Below, one piece after another: positions 1 to 8,261 of a stretch of DNA of 64,000 nt (within the stretch, counting starts at the first letter, position 1; every line of letters begins with the position of its first letter). The notes under the pieces were generated by a model. It did not search any database, was not told the DNA's origin, and was given only the letters and a program-made list of their open reading frames with translations. The stretch is from contig NZ_JADKYS010000001.1 in NCBI RefSeq assembly GCF_015354345.1, positions 744,001 through 808,000 on the forward strand, given 5' to 3'. The translations under genes were made by a program, and so were the position numbers. The stretch comes from Methylophilus sp. 14 (GTDB taxonomy: Bacteria > Pseudomonadota > Gammaproteobacteria > Burkholderiales > Methylophilaceae).

Positions 1-374
1 AGTGAGTCATGCTGTGACAGCGCTTGTGCCACTTGTTTAGCCAGCTCAGGCGATAAGCCGCGCTGGATATAAATGCTAGTCAGCTCCCGCAATTCACTTT
101 CCGGATTTTCCTTTAACTCTTCGGCTTCACGGGCGAGGTCTGCATGTTCGATATCGGTTTGTGAGCTCACTGACACATATTCACCTGCGGCCATGGAGAG
201 CGCACCTGCAACCAGCCCGGCGACGCCTGTCATCAGCAAAGCCTGGTGAGTTGCTCCGGCGGCGGTCACCCCCATGAGCAGGCTGGCGGTAGAAATAATG
301 CCATCGTTGGCACCCAGCACGGCCGCGCGCAACCAGCCGCTGCGTTGTAAAAAGTGTAATTCGTGATGTGCCAT
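1..374 (-). CDS. VIT1/CCC1-family transporter, partial (3' end outside window)
   Basis: The first 124 codons are present; the gene reads leftward and runs off the window start, so the C-terminal part is missing. The N-terminus begins MAHHELHFLQRSGWLRAAVL and continues with GANDGIISTASLLMGV and SMAAGEYVSVSSQTDIEHAD, the hallmark first membrane segment and conserved motif of the VIT (vacuolar iron transporter, CCC1) family. These membrane proteins move Fe2+ or Mn2+ out of the cytoplasm in eukaryotes; bacterial members are assumed to do similar metal handling. An acidic helix (AREAEELKENPESEL) follows, also typical. The gene is divergent from the L,D-transpeptidase gene. Family assignment is firm; the substrate is unknown. 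Confidence 0.88.
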   Translation of the reverse strand, partial: MAHHELHFLQRSGWLRAAVLGANDGIISTASLLMGVTAAGATHQALLMTGVAGLVAGALSMAAGEYVSVSSQTDIEHADLAREAEELKENPESELRELTSIYIQRGLSPELAKQVAQALSQHDS

Positions 375-501
375 ATGGTGACCTTGAATAAAGCGATAAA
401 TGAAATAAACAAGTGATTTGATGGGATTTTAATGGAATTTGTGTTGCCAGATAGCGTGTTGCATCAAATCTCCGACTAGAACAAGCAAATCGCTTAGAAT
501 A

Positions 502-996
502 ATGGCTATGCATATTGAAATTTCTATCCCGGCACAAACGCTGACCTTGTTTGACGACAATGGCGGACAAGTCACGCGCTACGCCGTCTCGACGGCAGCC
601 AATGGTGTCGGCTGTGTGAAAAACAGTGGTTGTACGCCGCTGGGAGCACACATTATTCGTGCCAAAATCGGTGGCGGGGCGGCGGCAAATACGGTGTTTG
701 TCGGCAGGCGCGCCACCGGTGAAATATTTACGCCAGATTTAAAGTTGCAGTTCCCTGACCGCGACTGGATACTCACGCGTATTCTTTGGTTGAGCGGCAC
801 TGAGCCTGGCAAAAACCGCCTGGGCAATGTGGATACCATGCAGCGTTATATTTATATCCATGGCACGCCCGATGCGACCGAGTTAGGCGTGCCTGGGTCG
901 CATGGTTGCGTGCGTATGCGTAATGCGGATCTGATTGAATTGTTCGACCAAGTGCCGCTGGGTACTACCGTGAATATTTGCGCGGCGGATGATTAA
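502..996 (+). CDS. L,D-transpeptidase (YkuD domain) without a signal peptide
   Basis: A 164-residue protein that is essentially a lone YkuD domain. The catalytic signature is visible: H120 in HGTPD, then SHGCVRM with H134 and catalytic C136. YkuD enzymes cross-link peptidoglycan stem peptides or attach proteins to them, and some act as L,D-carboxypeptidases. No signal peptide or membrane anchor is seen at the N-terminus (MAMHIEISIPAQTLTLFDDN), so it may act in the cytoplasm or have a different role. The start at 502 places the domain at the N-terminus; an upstream in-frame ATG at 439 would add 21 residues that look non-coding, and 508 is an alternative. The 3' end overlaps the next gene by 8 bp, implying translational coupling to a peptide-type permease. 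Confidence 0.87.
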   Translation: MAMHIEISIPAQTLTLFDDNGGQVTRYAVSTAANGVGCVKNSGCTPLGAHIIRAKIGGGAAANTVFVGRRATGEIFTPDLKLQFPDRDWILTRILWLSGTEPGKNRLGNVDTMQRYIYIHGTPDATELGVPGSHGCVRMRNADLIELFDQVPLGTTVNICAADD

Positions 997-1900
997 GCGC
1001 TTTGCTACATTAGTGCCGGTGGTCTTCGGGGTGTTGTGCCTGACCTTTGCCTTGCTGCATCTGGTGCCGGGCGACCCGGTTGACGTCATGCTCGGTGAGT
1101 CAGCCAGCGCGGCTGACCGTACTGCACTGAAAGCACAACTGGGGCTGGATCAACCAGTGTTGGTGCAGTTTGGCCAATACGTGATGCATTTGCTGCACGG
1201 CGATTTTGGCGCCTCTATCCATACCCAAACACCGATTTCGCAATTGTTATGGCAAGCCTACCCGGCAACCTTATTGCTGGCTGTGGTTGCATTAACGATT
1301 GGGCTGTCTATAGGTATTCCATTAGGCATCTGGTCTGCGCTCAAAGCCGGGCATTGGCAAGATGTGATGATCACCATGCTCAGTATCCGTCTGGCAGCCA
1401 TGCCTGCCTTCTGGCTAGGGCCGGTGCTAATGTTAGTGTTGGCGGTATGGCTGGGGTGGTTGCCGGTGAGCGGCATGACTAGCCCGCTGACCATCGTGTT
1501 ACCTGCATTAACACTCGGCCTCGGTTTGAGCGCTATTTTGACCCGCATGACGCGTACCAGCCTGCTGGAGGTGTTGAGTGAAGATTATATTCGCACCGCG
1601 CGTGCCAAAGGCTTGAGCGAGCGGCAAGTATTACTCAAGCACGCATTACGCGCTGCCTTATTGCCGTTGGTGACCATTGTTGGTTTGCAAATGGGCAGTT
1701 TGCTGGCCGGTGCGGTGATTACCGAAACCATTTTTAGCTGGAACGGCATCGGCCGTTTGCTGGTAGACAGCATAGAAAAACGCGATTACCCAGTGACGCA
1801 AGCCTGTGTGCTGGTGGTGGCGTTAAGCTATGTGCTGATTAATCAGGCAACAGACCTGGTCTATCGCTGGCTGGATCCGCGCACGCGGGGCACACAATGA
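989..1900 (+). CDS. ABC transporter permease, DppB/OppB type
   Basis: A 303-residue inner-membrane permease of the dipeptide/oligopeptide/nickel importer family. The N-terminal signature LVPGDPVDVMLGE and the cytoplasmic EAA loop (DYIRTARAKGLSERQVLLKH, about residues 200-220) identify the DppB branch, and about six hydrophobic helices are visible. Such permeases pair with a DppC partner, here the next gene, and need two ATPases (DppD/F) plus a periplasmic binding protein; none of these is nearby. The ATG at 989 lies inside the upstream L,D-transpeptidase gene (8-bp overlap) and the stop overlaps the next start as ATGA. The linkage suggests a murein-peptide substrate, but this is only inference. 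Confidence 0.9.
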   Translation: MIKRFATLVPVVFGVLCLTFALLHLVPGDPVDVMLGESASAADRTALKAQLGLDQPVLVQFGQYVMHLLHGDFGASIHTQTPISQLLWQAYPATLLLAVVALTIGLSIGIPLGIWSALKAGHWQDVMITMLSIRLAAMPAFWLGPVLMLVLAVWLGWLPVSGMTSPLTIVLPALTLGLGLSAILTRMTRTSLLEVLSEDYIRTARAKGLSERQVLLKHALRAALLPLVTIVGLQMGSLLAGAVITETIFSWNGIGRLLVDSIEKRDYPVTQACVLVVALSYVLINQATDLVYRWLDPRTRGTQ

Positions 1901-2694
1901 AAACGTTTGCGTTGCTCACCCTGGGGTTTTGGCTGCTGGCCGTGATGCTGGGCCATGCCATTGGCTTAAATCCCAACCAGATTGACCTCGATGCCATTCT
2001 GCAATGGCCTAGCCTGCAACATTGGCTGGGCACTGATGATCTGGGCCGCGATATTCTGGCGCGCGTGATTCGCGGGGTGGAGGTTTCCTTTATGGTCACA
2101 GTGGTAGTGACAGCCGTGACCATGACCATAGGCCTGAGCATAGGCCTGGTGGCCGGGTATAAAGGCGGCAGGCTGGATCATGTCCTGATGCAAGTCACCA
2201 ATATTTTCCTGGCATTCCCCGGTATGTTGCTGGCGATTGCGTTTGCAGCCGTGCTGGGCGCTGGGATCAATAACCTGATTCTTGCATTATGCCTGACTGG
2301 TTGGGTCACTTATGCCAGGTTGTCGCGTGGTCAGGCACTGGCTTTGCGGCAACGCCTGCATGTGCTGGCTGCGGAGTCTTTGGGGGCGAGTAGCGTGCGC
2401 GTGATGTTGCTGCATATCTTGCCATTGCTGATTTCCATTTTGCTGGTAGAAGCGGCTTATAGCATGGCCAGTGTGATGATTGCCGAAGCGTCATTGTCGT
2501 TTCTCGGCCTGGGCATACAGGCGCCCGATGCCTCGTGGGGCGCCATGTTGCGCGACGCCGTGCGCTTTATGCTGGTGGCACCACATTATGTGCTCACTGT
2601 TGGTGTATGCATGATGAGTTTAATCCTCGCCATTAACCTGGGTGGCGATGTGTTACGCGACACACTGGATGTACGTAGCGAGGCGAGAGGATGA
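1897..2694 (+). CDS. ABC transporter permease, DppC/OppC type
   Basis: A 265-residue partner of the preceding permease. The sequence GTDDLGRDILARVIRG after the first helix is the DppC hallmark, and an EAA-type loop (LAAESLGASSVRVMLLHILP) lies near residues 150-170. It is shorter at the N-terminus than Escherichia coli DppC (about 300 residues) because the cytoplasmic leader before helix 1 is nearly absent. The start overlaps the upstream stop by 4 bp, so the pair is coupled. It would form the heterodimeric channel of a peptide importer whose ATPases are encoded elsewhere. Confidence 0.9.
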   Translation: MKTFALLTLGFWLLAVMLGHAIGLNPNQIDLDAILQWPSLQHWLGTDDLGRDILARVIRGVEVSFMVTVVVTAVTMTIGLSIGLVAGYKGGRLDHVLMQVTNIFLAFPGMLLAIAFAAVLGAGINNLILALCLTGWVTYARLSRGQALALRQRLHVLAAESLGASSVRVMLLHILPLLISILLVEAAYSMASVMIAEASLSFLGLGIQAPDASWGAMLRDAVRFMLVAPHYVLTVGVCMMSLILAINLGGDVLRDTLDVRSEARG

Positions 2695-2707
2695 TAAAAG
2701 GGCACGC

Positions 2708-3406
2708 ATGAGAAAACAGTATCGCTATTACGACCTGATCATGGCCGCTTTTGCTGTGGTGCTGGTCTGCTCCAACATTATTGGTCCCGGCAAAATCACC
2801 GAGATACACGTGCCCTTGCTGGGCGCGTTGACCTTTGGCGCCGGTATCATGTTTTTCCCCATCAGCTTTATTTTTGGCGATATTTTGACCGAGGTCTATG
2901 GTTACGCCGCCTCACGCCGCGTGATCTGGACCGGCTTTATCTGCCTGGCCTTTGCCAGCCTTATGGCCTGGGTGATTGTGGTCTTGCCGCCAGCGCCAGA
3001 GTGGCATGACCAGACCGCTTATCAGTCCGTGTTTGGTTCCACGGCGCGCATTGCCATCGCCTCACTGGTGTCCTTTGCGGCAGGCGAGTTTGTCAATTCG
3101 TTCGTGCTGGCCAAAATGAAAATCTTCACCCAGGGCCGCTGGTTGTGGAGCCGCACCATAGGGTCGACCATTTTCGGCGAAGCGGTTGATACGACTTTGT
3201 TTTTTCCACTGGCCTTTTATGGCTCGGGCGAATTTCCCGATGCCATGATGCCGCAGATTGTACTGGCGCAATTTACTGCCAAATTATTGGTAGAAGTCGC
3301 CTTCACGCCCGTGACCTACAAAATAGTTGATTTTCTCAAACGCGCTGAGAATGAAGATTATTACGATACCCAGACCGACTTTAACCCGTTTATCATAAAG
3401 CCTTAG
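2708..3406 (+). CDS. Queuosine precursor transporter (YhhQ/VUT family)
   Basis: A 232-residue membrane protein with about six helices. The stretch FGAGIMFFPISFIFGDILTE followed by VYGYAASRRVIW is the family signature of YhhQ/VUT proteins, which import queuosine precursors (preQ0 or preQ1) for tRNA modification. The conserved later segment SRTIGSTIFGEAVDTTLFFP is also present. The ATG at 2708 gives the usual N-terminus (MRKQYRYYDLIMAAFAVVLV) and starts 13 bp after the dppC-like gene; an in-frame ATG at 2642 would overlap that gene and add unlikely sequence. No preQ riboswitch fits the 13-bp gap. It is probably cotranscribed with the permeases, though the functions look unrelated. Confidence 0.88.
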   Translation: MRKQYRYYDLIMAAFAVVLVCSNIIGPGKITEIHVPLLGALTFGAGIMFFPISFIFGDILTEVYGYAASRRVIWTGFICLAFASLMAWVIVVLPPAPEWHDQTAYQSVFGSTARIAIASLVSFAAGEFVNSFVLAKMKIFTQGRWLWSRTIGSTIFGEAVDTTLFFPLAFYGSGEFPDAMMPQIVLAQFTAKLLVEVAFTPVTYKIVDFLKRAENEDYYDTQTDFNPFIIKP

Positions 3407-3499
3407 GATAATGCTTGGTTTCAAACTGGGTGCGTATCATTGGTTTCTGATAGCAGGCGCACAGTGATTTTTAAGTCTAATTAATAATAAAGGGAGCGA

Positions 3500-4954
3500 A
3501 TGTCCATGGAGTCCAATTTTTCATTAACGCACATTTTGTTAGGCGTTGCCGCACTGATTGTAGTGTGGTTGGTGTTGTGGGTGATTTTTTTACGCAGAGT
3601 TGTTTCTACCAACGAAGTACATATTGTGCAGGCTGCCAAACAAAGCCGCTCTTACGGAACAGGCCTGGAATATGGCAATACCTATTATCAGTTTCCAATC
3701 TGGATACCTGTGTTAGGGGTATCTGTCTCGCGCTATCCTGTTTCTGTGTTTACTGAAGAGCTGCTTGATTATGAAGCTTATGATCAAGGACGGTTGCCGT
3801 TTGTGATTGATGTCAAAGCGTTTTTCAGAATTGAAGATAGTAATGTGGCGGCCAAACGGGTGGCAACCTTTGATGAAATGCGCAAGCAGATGAATGCCAT
3901 CTTGCAAGGCTGTATCCGTTCGATTCTGGCCATGAATGATATCGAAACAATCATGCAGGATAGAGCCAAATTTGGTGAGGAATTCACCAAGCAAGTCGAT
4001 GAGAACCTGAAATCCTGGGGCGTGGTCACTGTAAAGTCGGTAGAGCTGATGGATATCCGTGACTCACAAGGCTCGAATGTGATTAAAAACATCATGGAGA
4101 AGAAAAAGTCCGAGATCGAAATGCAGTCTCGTATTGAGGTGGCTGCAAATAAACGCAAGGCCGAAATGGCTGAAATCGATGCCAGCCGCGACATCGAGTT
4201 GCAACGGCAAGTCAGCCAGCAGCAAGTCGGCTTGCGCACGGCTGAAAAAGATCGCGAAGTGGGGATTGCCAAAGAGCAGTCCGTGCAAAGCATTAAAGAG
4301 CAAGAACGTATCACCAAAGAAAAAACCATGGCTGTTGAGCAGGTCGCGCAAGTCAAGCAGGCAGAAATTAATAAAGAGGTACAAATCGTCAATGCCAATC
4401 AACAAAAGGAAACGGCGATTATTAATGCCGAAGCTGAACAGGCCACTGCATTGATTAACTCCGAGGCAGAGAAACAATCCGTGATGATTAAAGCCGAAGG
4501 TGAAAAACAATCCACCATGGCGATAGCCGCCGGTTTGAAAGAAGCCAAAGTGCTTGAATCCAAAGGCATAGAGGCCGAGGGTCATGCCCGTGCTGAGGCC
4601 GCCAAGGCCATGCAGCTTGCTTCGGTGCAGGCCGAGATTACTTTGGCGGAAAAAATTGGTGAAAACGAAAGCTACCAGAAATATCTGATTTCCTTAGAAC
4701 AAGTCAAAGTCATGGGCGAGGTTGGCAAAGAGCAGGCAAAAGCGCTTGAGAAAGCTCAAGTCAAAATCATTGCCAATGCAGGCGGCACGGTGAGTAACGG
4801 CATTAGCAAAGTCACTGACCTGTTTAGTGCCAACGGTGGTACGCAAATGGGTTCCATGTTAGAAGCGCTAGCGCAAACGGATGTCGGTAAAAGTGTGTTG
4901 AACAAAGTCACAGGCGCTGACGCGGGCGCAGCTGATCGAGCAGAAACGTCTTAA
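3500..4954 (+). CDS. Flotillin-like SPFH/Band 7 protein
   Basis: A 484-residue protein with an N-terminal membrane segment (about residues 9-31), an SPFH/Band 7 domain to about residue 200, and a long charged, alanine/glutamate-rich coiled coil (about 200-430) containing many EAE/AEGEK repeats, as in flotillins of the YqiK class. Flotillins scaffold detergent-resistant membrane microdomains. The start is set by AGGGAG 5 bp before the ATG at 3500; a second ATG at 3506 is possible. No NfeD partner gene, which usually accompanies bacterial flotillins, is adjacent. The C-terminal tail is rich in Gly, Ala and Asp. The family is certain; the specific role is unknown. Confidence 0.92.
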   Translation: MSMESNFSLTHILLGVAALIVVWLVLWVIFLRRVVSTNEVHIVQAAKQSRSYGTGLEYGNTYYQFPIWIPVLGVSVSRYPVSVFTEELLDYEAYDQGRLPFVIDVKAFFRIEDSNVAAKRVATFDEMRKQMNAILQGCIRSILAMNDIETIMQDRAKFGEEFTKQVDENLKSWGVVTVKSVELMDIRDSQGSNVIKNIMEKKKSEIEMQSRIEVAANKRKAEMAEIDASRDIELQRQVSQQQVGLRTAEKDREVGIAKEQSVQSIKEQERITKEKTMAVEQVAQVKQAEINKEVQIVNANQQKETAIINAEAEQATALINSEAEKQSVMIKAEGEKQSTMAIAAGLKEAKVLESKGIEAEGHARAEAAKAMQLASVQAEITLAEKIGENESYQKYLISLEQVKVMGEVGKEQAKALEKAQVKIIANAGGTVSNGISKVTDLFSANGGTQMGSMLEALAQTDVGKSVLNKVTGADAGAADRAETS

Positions 4955-4992
4955 GTATGGCGTTTTACTAAGTATATACAGTGGACATTTAA

Positions 4993-6111
4993 ATGACCGA
5001 TAACCATATTCGCTGGAGCCACGCTGGCGAAACCCATGAAGCCGAATGGCTCGCCATCAGTGCTTCCAACCCGCCAAAGTGGTTTGAGGTGATTGGTGAC
5101 CAGACCAATGCTGATACGGCTTACCGCCTGGCTTCTGAGGGCTGCGGTATGATTTACCAGGGCGACTTTCAAAATGCGCGACAGTTGTTGCAGGCGCTGG
5201 CGCGCCGTATAGATAAAAAGCCCCTCAAAGCGGCACCAACCTTGCTGGAAACGTTCCACCTGCACCGTGCGCGCCAGATCCAGCGCGCCAATATCCTCAA
5301 TAAGGTCATTCTTCACCTTGAAGGCGGGCGCAGTGCCATGAAACGCGCCCCGGACGTGAGTGAGGCGTTGGCCCATGCCTGGGATGCTGCTGTCCCCGCA
5401 TCCGTGCTTATTCCGCTGCAAACATTGCAAGGGATGGTTGGTGCGTATGAGTGGCGCAAAAAAGGCGTGGAGGTGCCTGTGCTCGGGCAGACTATCCAAC
5501 CTTATTACGGCGTGTACTCTCCGGTGCGTGGCGAATACCTGGAGCTCATTGCCCAGACACCGTTGCAGGCCAAAACCGCGATGGACATAGGCACAGGCAC
5601 GGGCGTGATTGCCGCATTGCTGGCGAAACGGGGCTTACCTCATCTTATCGCCACCGACAACCAGCCGCGCGCATTGGCCTGTGCGCAAGAGAATCTGCAA
5701 CGTTTAGGGGTGGCTAATAAGGTGAAGGTCGTCGAGGCCGACTTATTTCCGCAGGACGCACTGGCTGACCTGATTGTGTGTAATCCGCCGTGGTTACCAG
5801 CCAAGGCCAATGCGCCGATTGAGCACGCGGTTTATGATCCTGACAGCCGTATGCTGAAAGCGTTTTTAACGGGCGTAAAAGCACATTTGAATGTCAACGG
5901 TGAAGCGTGGCTCATTATGTCCGACCTAGCGGAGCAGATTGGCTTGCGTAAACCGGGGGAGCTGGCAGGCTGGATCGCCGATGCCGGGCTGGACATTGTG
6001 CAGCGTCTGGATACGCAGCCTAAACACGGCAAAGCGCGCGACGCGCAAGATCCGCTGTTTGCGGCACGCTCTAAAGAAACAACCAGTCTTTATCGTTTAA
6101 AATCACGTTAA
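4993..6111 (+). CDS. SAM-dependent methyltransferase of the PrmC/RsmC-like (small methyltransferase) type
   Basis: A 372-residue protein. The C-terminal half is a class I methyltransferase: SAM-binding MDIGTGTGVIAALLAKRG (from residue 197), an acidic loop (IATDNQPRALACAQENL) and the catalytic-type NPPW tetrapeptide at 264-267, which in relatives positions an amide or exocyclic amino group for N-methylation. The N-terminal 190 residues form a separate domain, possibly for substrate recognition, with no motif I can name. Targets of relatives are release-factor glutamine (PrmC) or rRNA guanine (RsmC); which applies here cannot be read from the sequence. It lies 38 bp after the flotillin gene and 22 bp before nagZ. 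Confidence 0.85.
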   Translation: MTDNHIRWSHAGETHEAEWLAISASNPPKWFEVIGDQTNADTAYRLASEGCGMIYQGDFQNARQLLQALARRIDKKPLKAAPTLLETFHLHRARQIQRANILNKVILHLEGGRSAMKRAPDVSEALAHAWDAAVPASVLIPLQTLQGMVGAYEWRKKGVEVPVLGQTIQPYYGVYSPVRGEYLELIAQTPLQAKTAMDIGTGTGVIAALLAKRGLPHLIATDNQPRALACAQENLQRLGVANKVKVVEADLFPQDALADLIVCNPPWLPAKANAPIEHAVYDPDSRMLKAFLTGVKAHLNVNGEAWLIMSDLAEQIGLRKPGELAGWIADAGLDIVQRLDTQPKHGKARDAQDPLFAARSKETTSLYRLKSR

Positions 6112-6133
6112 TTGAGTATTTAAGGAAGCACGA

Positions 6134-7180
6134 ATGTCTTTAGGTCCTGTCATGCTGGATGTCGTTGGCAAAGAGTTATCTGCCGACGACATCCGCCGTT
6201 TGCAACATCCTCTGGTGGGTGGGGTGATTTTATTTGCGCGTAACTTTGAGAGCTGCGAACAGCTGAAAGCACTCACGGCCAGCATCCATGCCGTGCGTCA
6301 GCCGCCATTGCTGATTGCTGTGGATCATGAAGGTGGTCGCGTGCAACGCTTCAGGGAGGGATTTACCAAGATTCCACCCATGCGTGAGTTTGGGCATATT
6401 TGGGATAAAAATCCACGCAAGGCTAAAGAGTTGGCCGTAGAAGCAGGTTATGTGCTGGCTGCTGAGTTGCGTGCGCATGGCGTAGACTTTAGTTTCACCC
6501 CCGTGCTGGACATGGATTACGGCGATAGCCTGGTGATTGGCGACCGCGCGTTTCATAAAGACCCGCAAGCCATCAATGAGCTGGCTTTTAGTTTGATGCA
6601 AGGCCTGAAAAAAGCCGGGATGGCGGCGGTGGGCAAGCATTTCCCCGGCCATGGTTTTGTGGTGGCGGATTCGCATGTCAGTATCCCGGTGGATGAGCGC
6701 GAGTTTGACCAGATTGCGCAGAATGATATGCAGCCGTTTGTGCGCATGATAGACGAAGGCCTGCATGCAGTGATGCCTGCGCATGTGATTTACCCTAAAG
6801 TAGACGAGAAGCCAGCAGGTTTTTCACCGCGCTGGTTGCAGAAAGTATTACGCGAGCGCCTGGGTTTTAACGGTGTGATTTTCAGCGATGACTTGAGCAT
6901 GGAAGGCGCGACTGTCGCAGGTGATGTGACTGCGCGAACTTTGGCGGCGCTCAATGCAGGTTGCGATATGGTCCTGCTATGCAATCGCCCCGATTTGGCA
7001 GATGAATTGTTGGCCAACCTGGACTGGACAATCTCGGCACAAAGTATCGCACGCCTGGCCCGCATGCATGGTGGGCATCATCCACAGGACATGGTTGGCT
7101 TGCGTGAGTCGGCCTATTATGTGGATGCGGTCAAGCGCGTGGCCATGGTCGGTCAAAAAGAGTCAGATTTGTTTGCCTGA
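6134..7180 (+). CDS. nagZ: Beta-N-acetylhexosaminidase NagZ
   Basis: A 348-residue cytoplasmic glycoside hydrolase family 3 enzyme that removes N-acetylglucosamine from anhydromuropeptides during peptidoglycan recycling. The diagnostic KHFPGHG motif begins at K168 (H169 is a ligand), followed by DSHVSIPVDER with the Asp-His dyad loop of NagZ, and FSDDLSMEGA with the nucleophile D252. The length fits bacterial NagZ (330-350). The start ATG at 6134 follows AAGGAAG at a good distance. Cell-wall recycling is a theme shared with the L,D-transpeptidase further upstream, but the genes are not adjacent. Confidence 0.96.
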   Translation: MSLGPVMLDVVGKELSADDIRRLQHPLVGGVILFARNFESCEQLKALTASIHAVRQPPLLIAVDHEGGRVQRFREGFTKIPPMREFGHIWDKNPRKAKELAVEAGYVLAAELRAHGVDFSFTPVLDMDYGDSLVIGDRAFHKDPQAINELAFSLMQGLKKAGMAAVGKHFPGHGFVVADSHVSIPVDEREFDQIAQNDMQPFVRMIDEGLHAVMPAHVIYPKVDEKPAGFSPRWLQKVLRERLGFNGVIFSDDLSMEGATVAGDVTARTLAALNAGCDMVLLCNRPDLADELLANLDWTISAQSIARLARMHGGHHPQDMVGLRESAYYVDAVKRVAMVGQKESDLFA

Positions 7181-7249
7181 GTGTGATGCGATACGGTAAG
7201 CTTTCGAACTATTGATATCAATTTTAATGCGCGTTTATCGGTATTCACT

Positions 7250-8149
7250 ATGAAATGGATCGTTTTAGGGGTGTTTTTAGCGTCGGTCAGTTATGTGCAC
7301 TTTAGAGGCAAGGTGCGGCATCGCTTTTACCGCCAGGTGTTTGACCATTCCGGTATTGTGTCGCCGTTTAATGTGTTTTTGTACCTGTTTTCAAAAGCGC
7401 CAACCACGCCTTATTTGTCGGTGAATGAATTTCCTGAGTTGAAGTTGATTACAGATCGCTGGCAAGAGATTCGCGAAGAGGCCTTGCACGTGCGTGAGCA
7501 GGAGCGCATTGCCGCTGCGCAAACCAATAATGACGCGGGTTTTAACTCTTTTTTTAAAACTGGCTGGAAGCGGTTTTATCTCAAATGGTATGACGCGCAT
7601 CATCCGTCTGCCAGTATTTATTGCCCGAAAACCGTGGCGTTGCTGCAAAGTATTCCCAGCGTCAAAGCAGCCATGTTTGCCGAGTTGCCGCCCGGCGCGC
7701 ATTTGCGCCCACACCGTGACCCATATGCGGGTTCATTGCGTTTTCACCTAGGGTTGGCGACGCCGAACAATGATCAGTGTTTTATCCGTGTCGATGGCGA
7801 AGACTATAGCTGGCGCGACGGCCAGGCCGTGATGTTTGACGAAACTTATATCCACGAAGCCTATAACAAGACCGATGAAACGCGTGTGATTCTATTTTGC
7901 GATATTGAACGCCCCATGCGTTATGGCTGGGCGCAAGCGGTGAACCGCTTTTTGGCTAACACCATTGTCACCGCTGCCAGTTCACCGAATGAAGCGGGCG
8001 ACCAGACGGGTGTGATCAACCGTTTGTTCCACTATGCCTGGGTGGTCGGCCAATATCGCCGCCGCTTTAAAAAATGGAACAAAAATGTGTATCAAATCAC
8101 CCGCATTCTCTTGATTGCATTGGTGTGTTACGCCATCTGGAAGTTATAG
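7250..8149 (+). CDS. Aspartyl/asparaginyl beta-hydroxylase family protein, LpxO-like
   Basis: A 299-residue Fe(II)/2-oxoglutarate dioxygenase with hydrophobic segments at both ends (residues 1-17 and about 280-297), as in the lipid A hydroxylase LpxO. The iron-binding triad is visible as HRDP (H155, D157) and H202, with an Arg that would bind 2-oxoglutarate (RVILFCDIERP). LpxO adds a 2-hydroxyl to a secondary lipid A acyl chain. The length matches LpxO (about 300). The ATG at 7250 follows nagZ by 69 bp. It could alternatively hydroxylate another lipid such as an ornithine lipid (OlsC-like). The family is certain, the substrate likely lipid. Confidence 0.85.
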   Translation: MKWIVLGVFLASVSYVHFRGKVRHRFYRQVFDHSGIVSPFNVFLYLFSKAPTTPYLSVNEFPELKLITDRWQEIREEALHVREQERIAAAQTNNDAGFNSFFKTGWKRFYLKWYDAHHPSASIYCPKTVALLQSIPSVKAAMFAELPPGAHLRPHRDPYAGSLRFHLGLATPNNDQCFIRVDGEDYSWRDGQAVMFDETYIHEAYNKTDETRVILFCDIERPMRYGWAQAVNRFLANTIVTAASSPNEAGDQTGVINRLFHYAWVVGQYRRRFKKWNKNVYQITRILLIALVCYAIWKL

Positions 8150-8186
8150 CGCAGGGTAATGTTCACGCAAATGTCATGTGAAAAAC

Positions 8187-8215
8187 TTGAAACTTTGTGC
8201 GTTTGCCATTATCTT
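8187..8215 (+). promoter_or_regulatory. Candidate sigma-70 promoter of the BI-1 family gene
   Basis: TTGAAA at 8187-8192 and TATCTT at 8210-8215 are separated by exactly 17 bp, about 45 bp before the ATG at 8262. The matches to consensus are five of six and four of six. Inferred from spacing and consensus only. Confidence 0.5.
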
Positions 8216-8261
8216 AATCCTAACAAACCATAAAGTTTTATCGTAGAGAGGAAGAAACACT

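Noticed and set aside
181-651. A 156-codon open frame on the minus strand overlapping the VIT-family and L,D-transpeptidase genes
   Set aside because: It crosses two well-supported genes in other frames, has no family resemblance, and its sequence is Arg/Ser-rich as expected of a shadow frame.
3784-4585. Long minus-strand frames antisense to the flotillin gene
   Set aside because: Composition (Ser/Cys/Leu or Phe/Leu repeats) mirrors the repetitive Glu/Ala/Lys coiled-coil codons on the other strand; no start context or homology.
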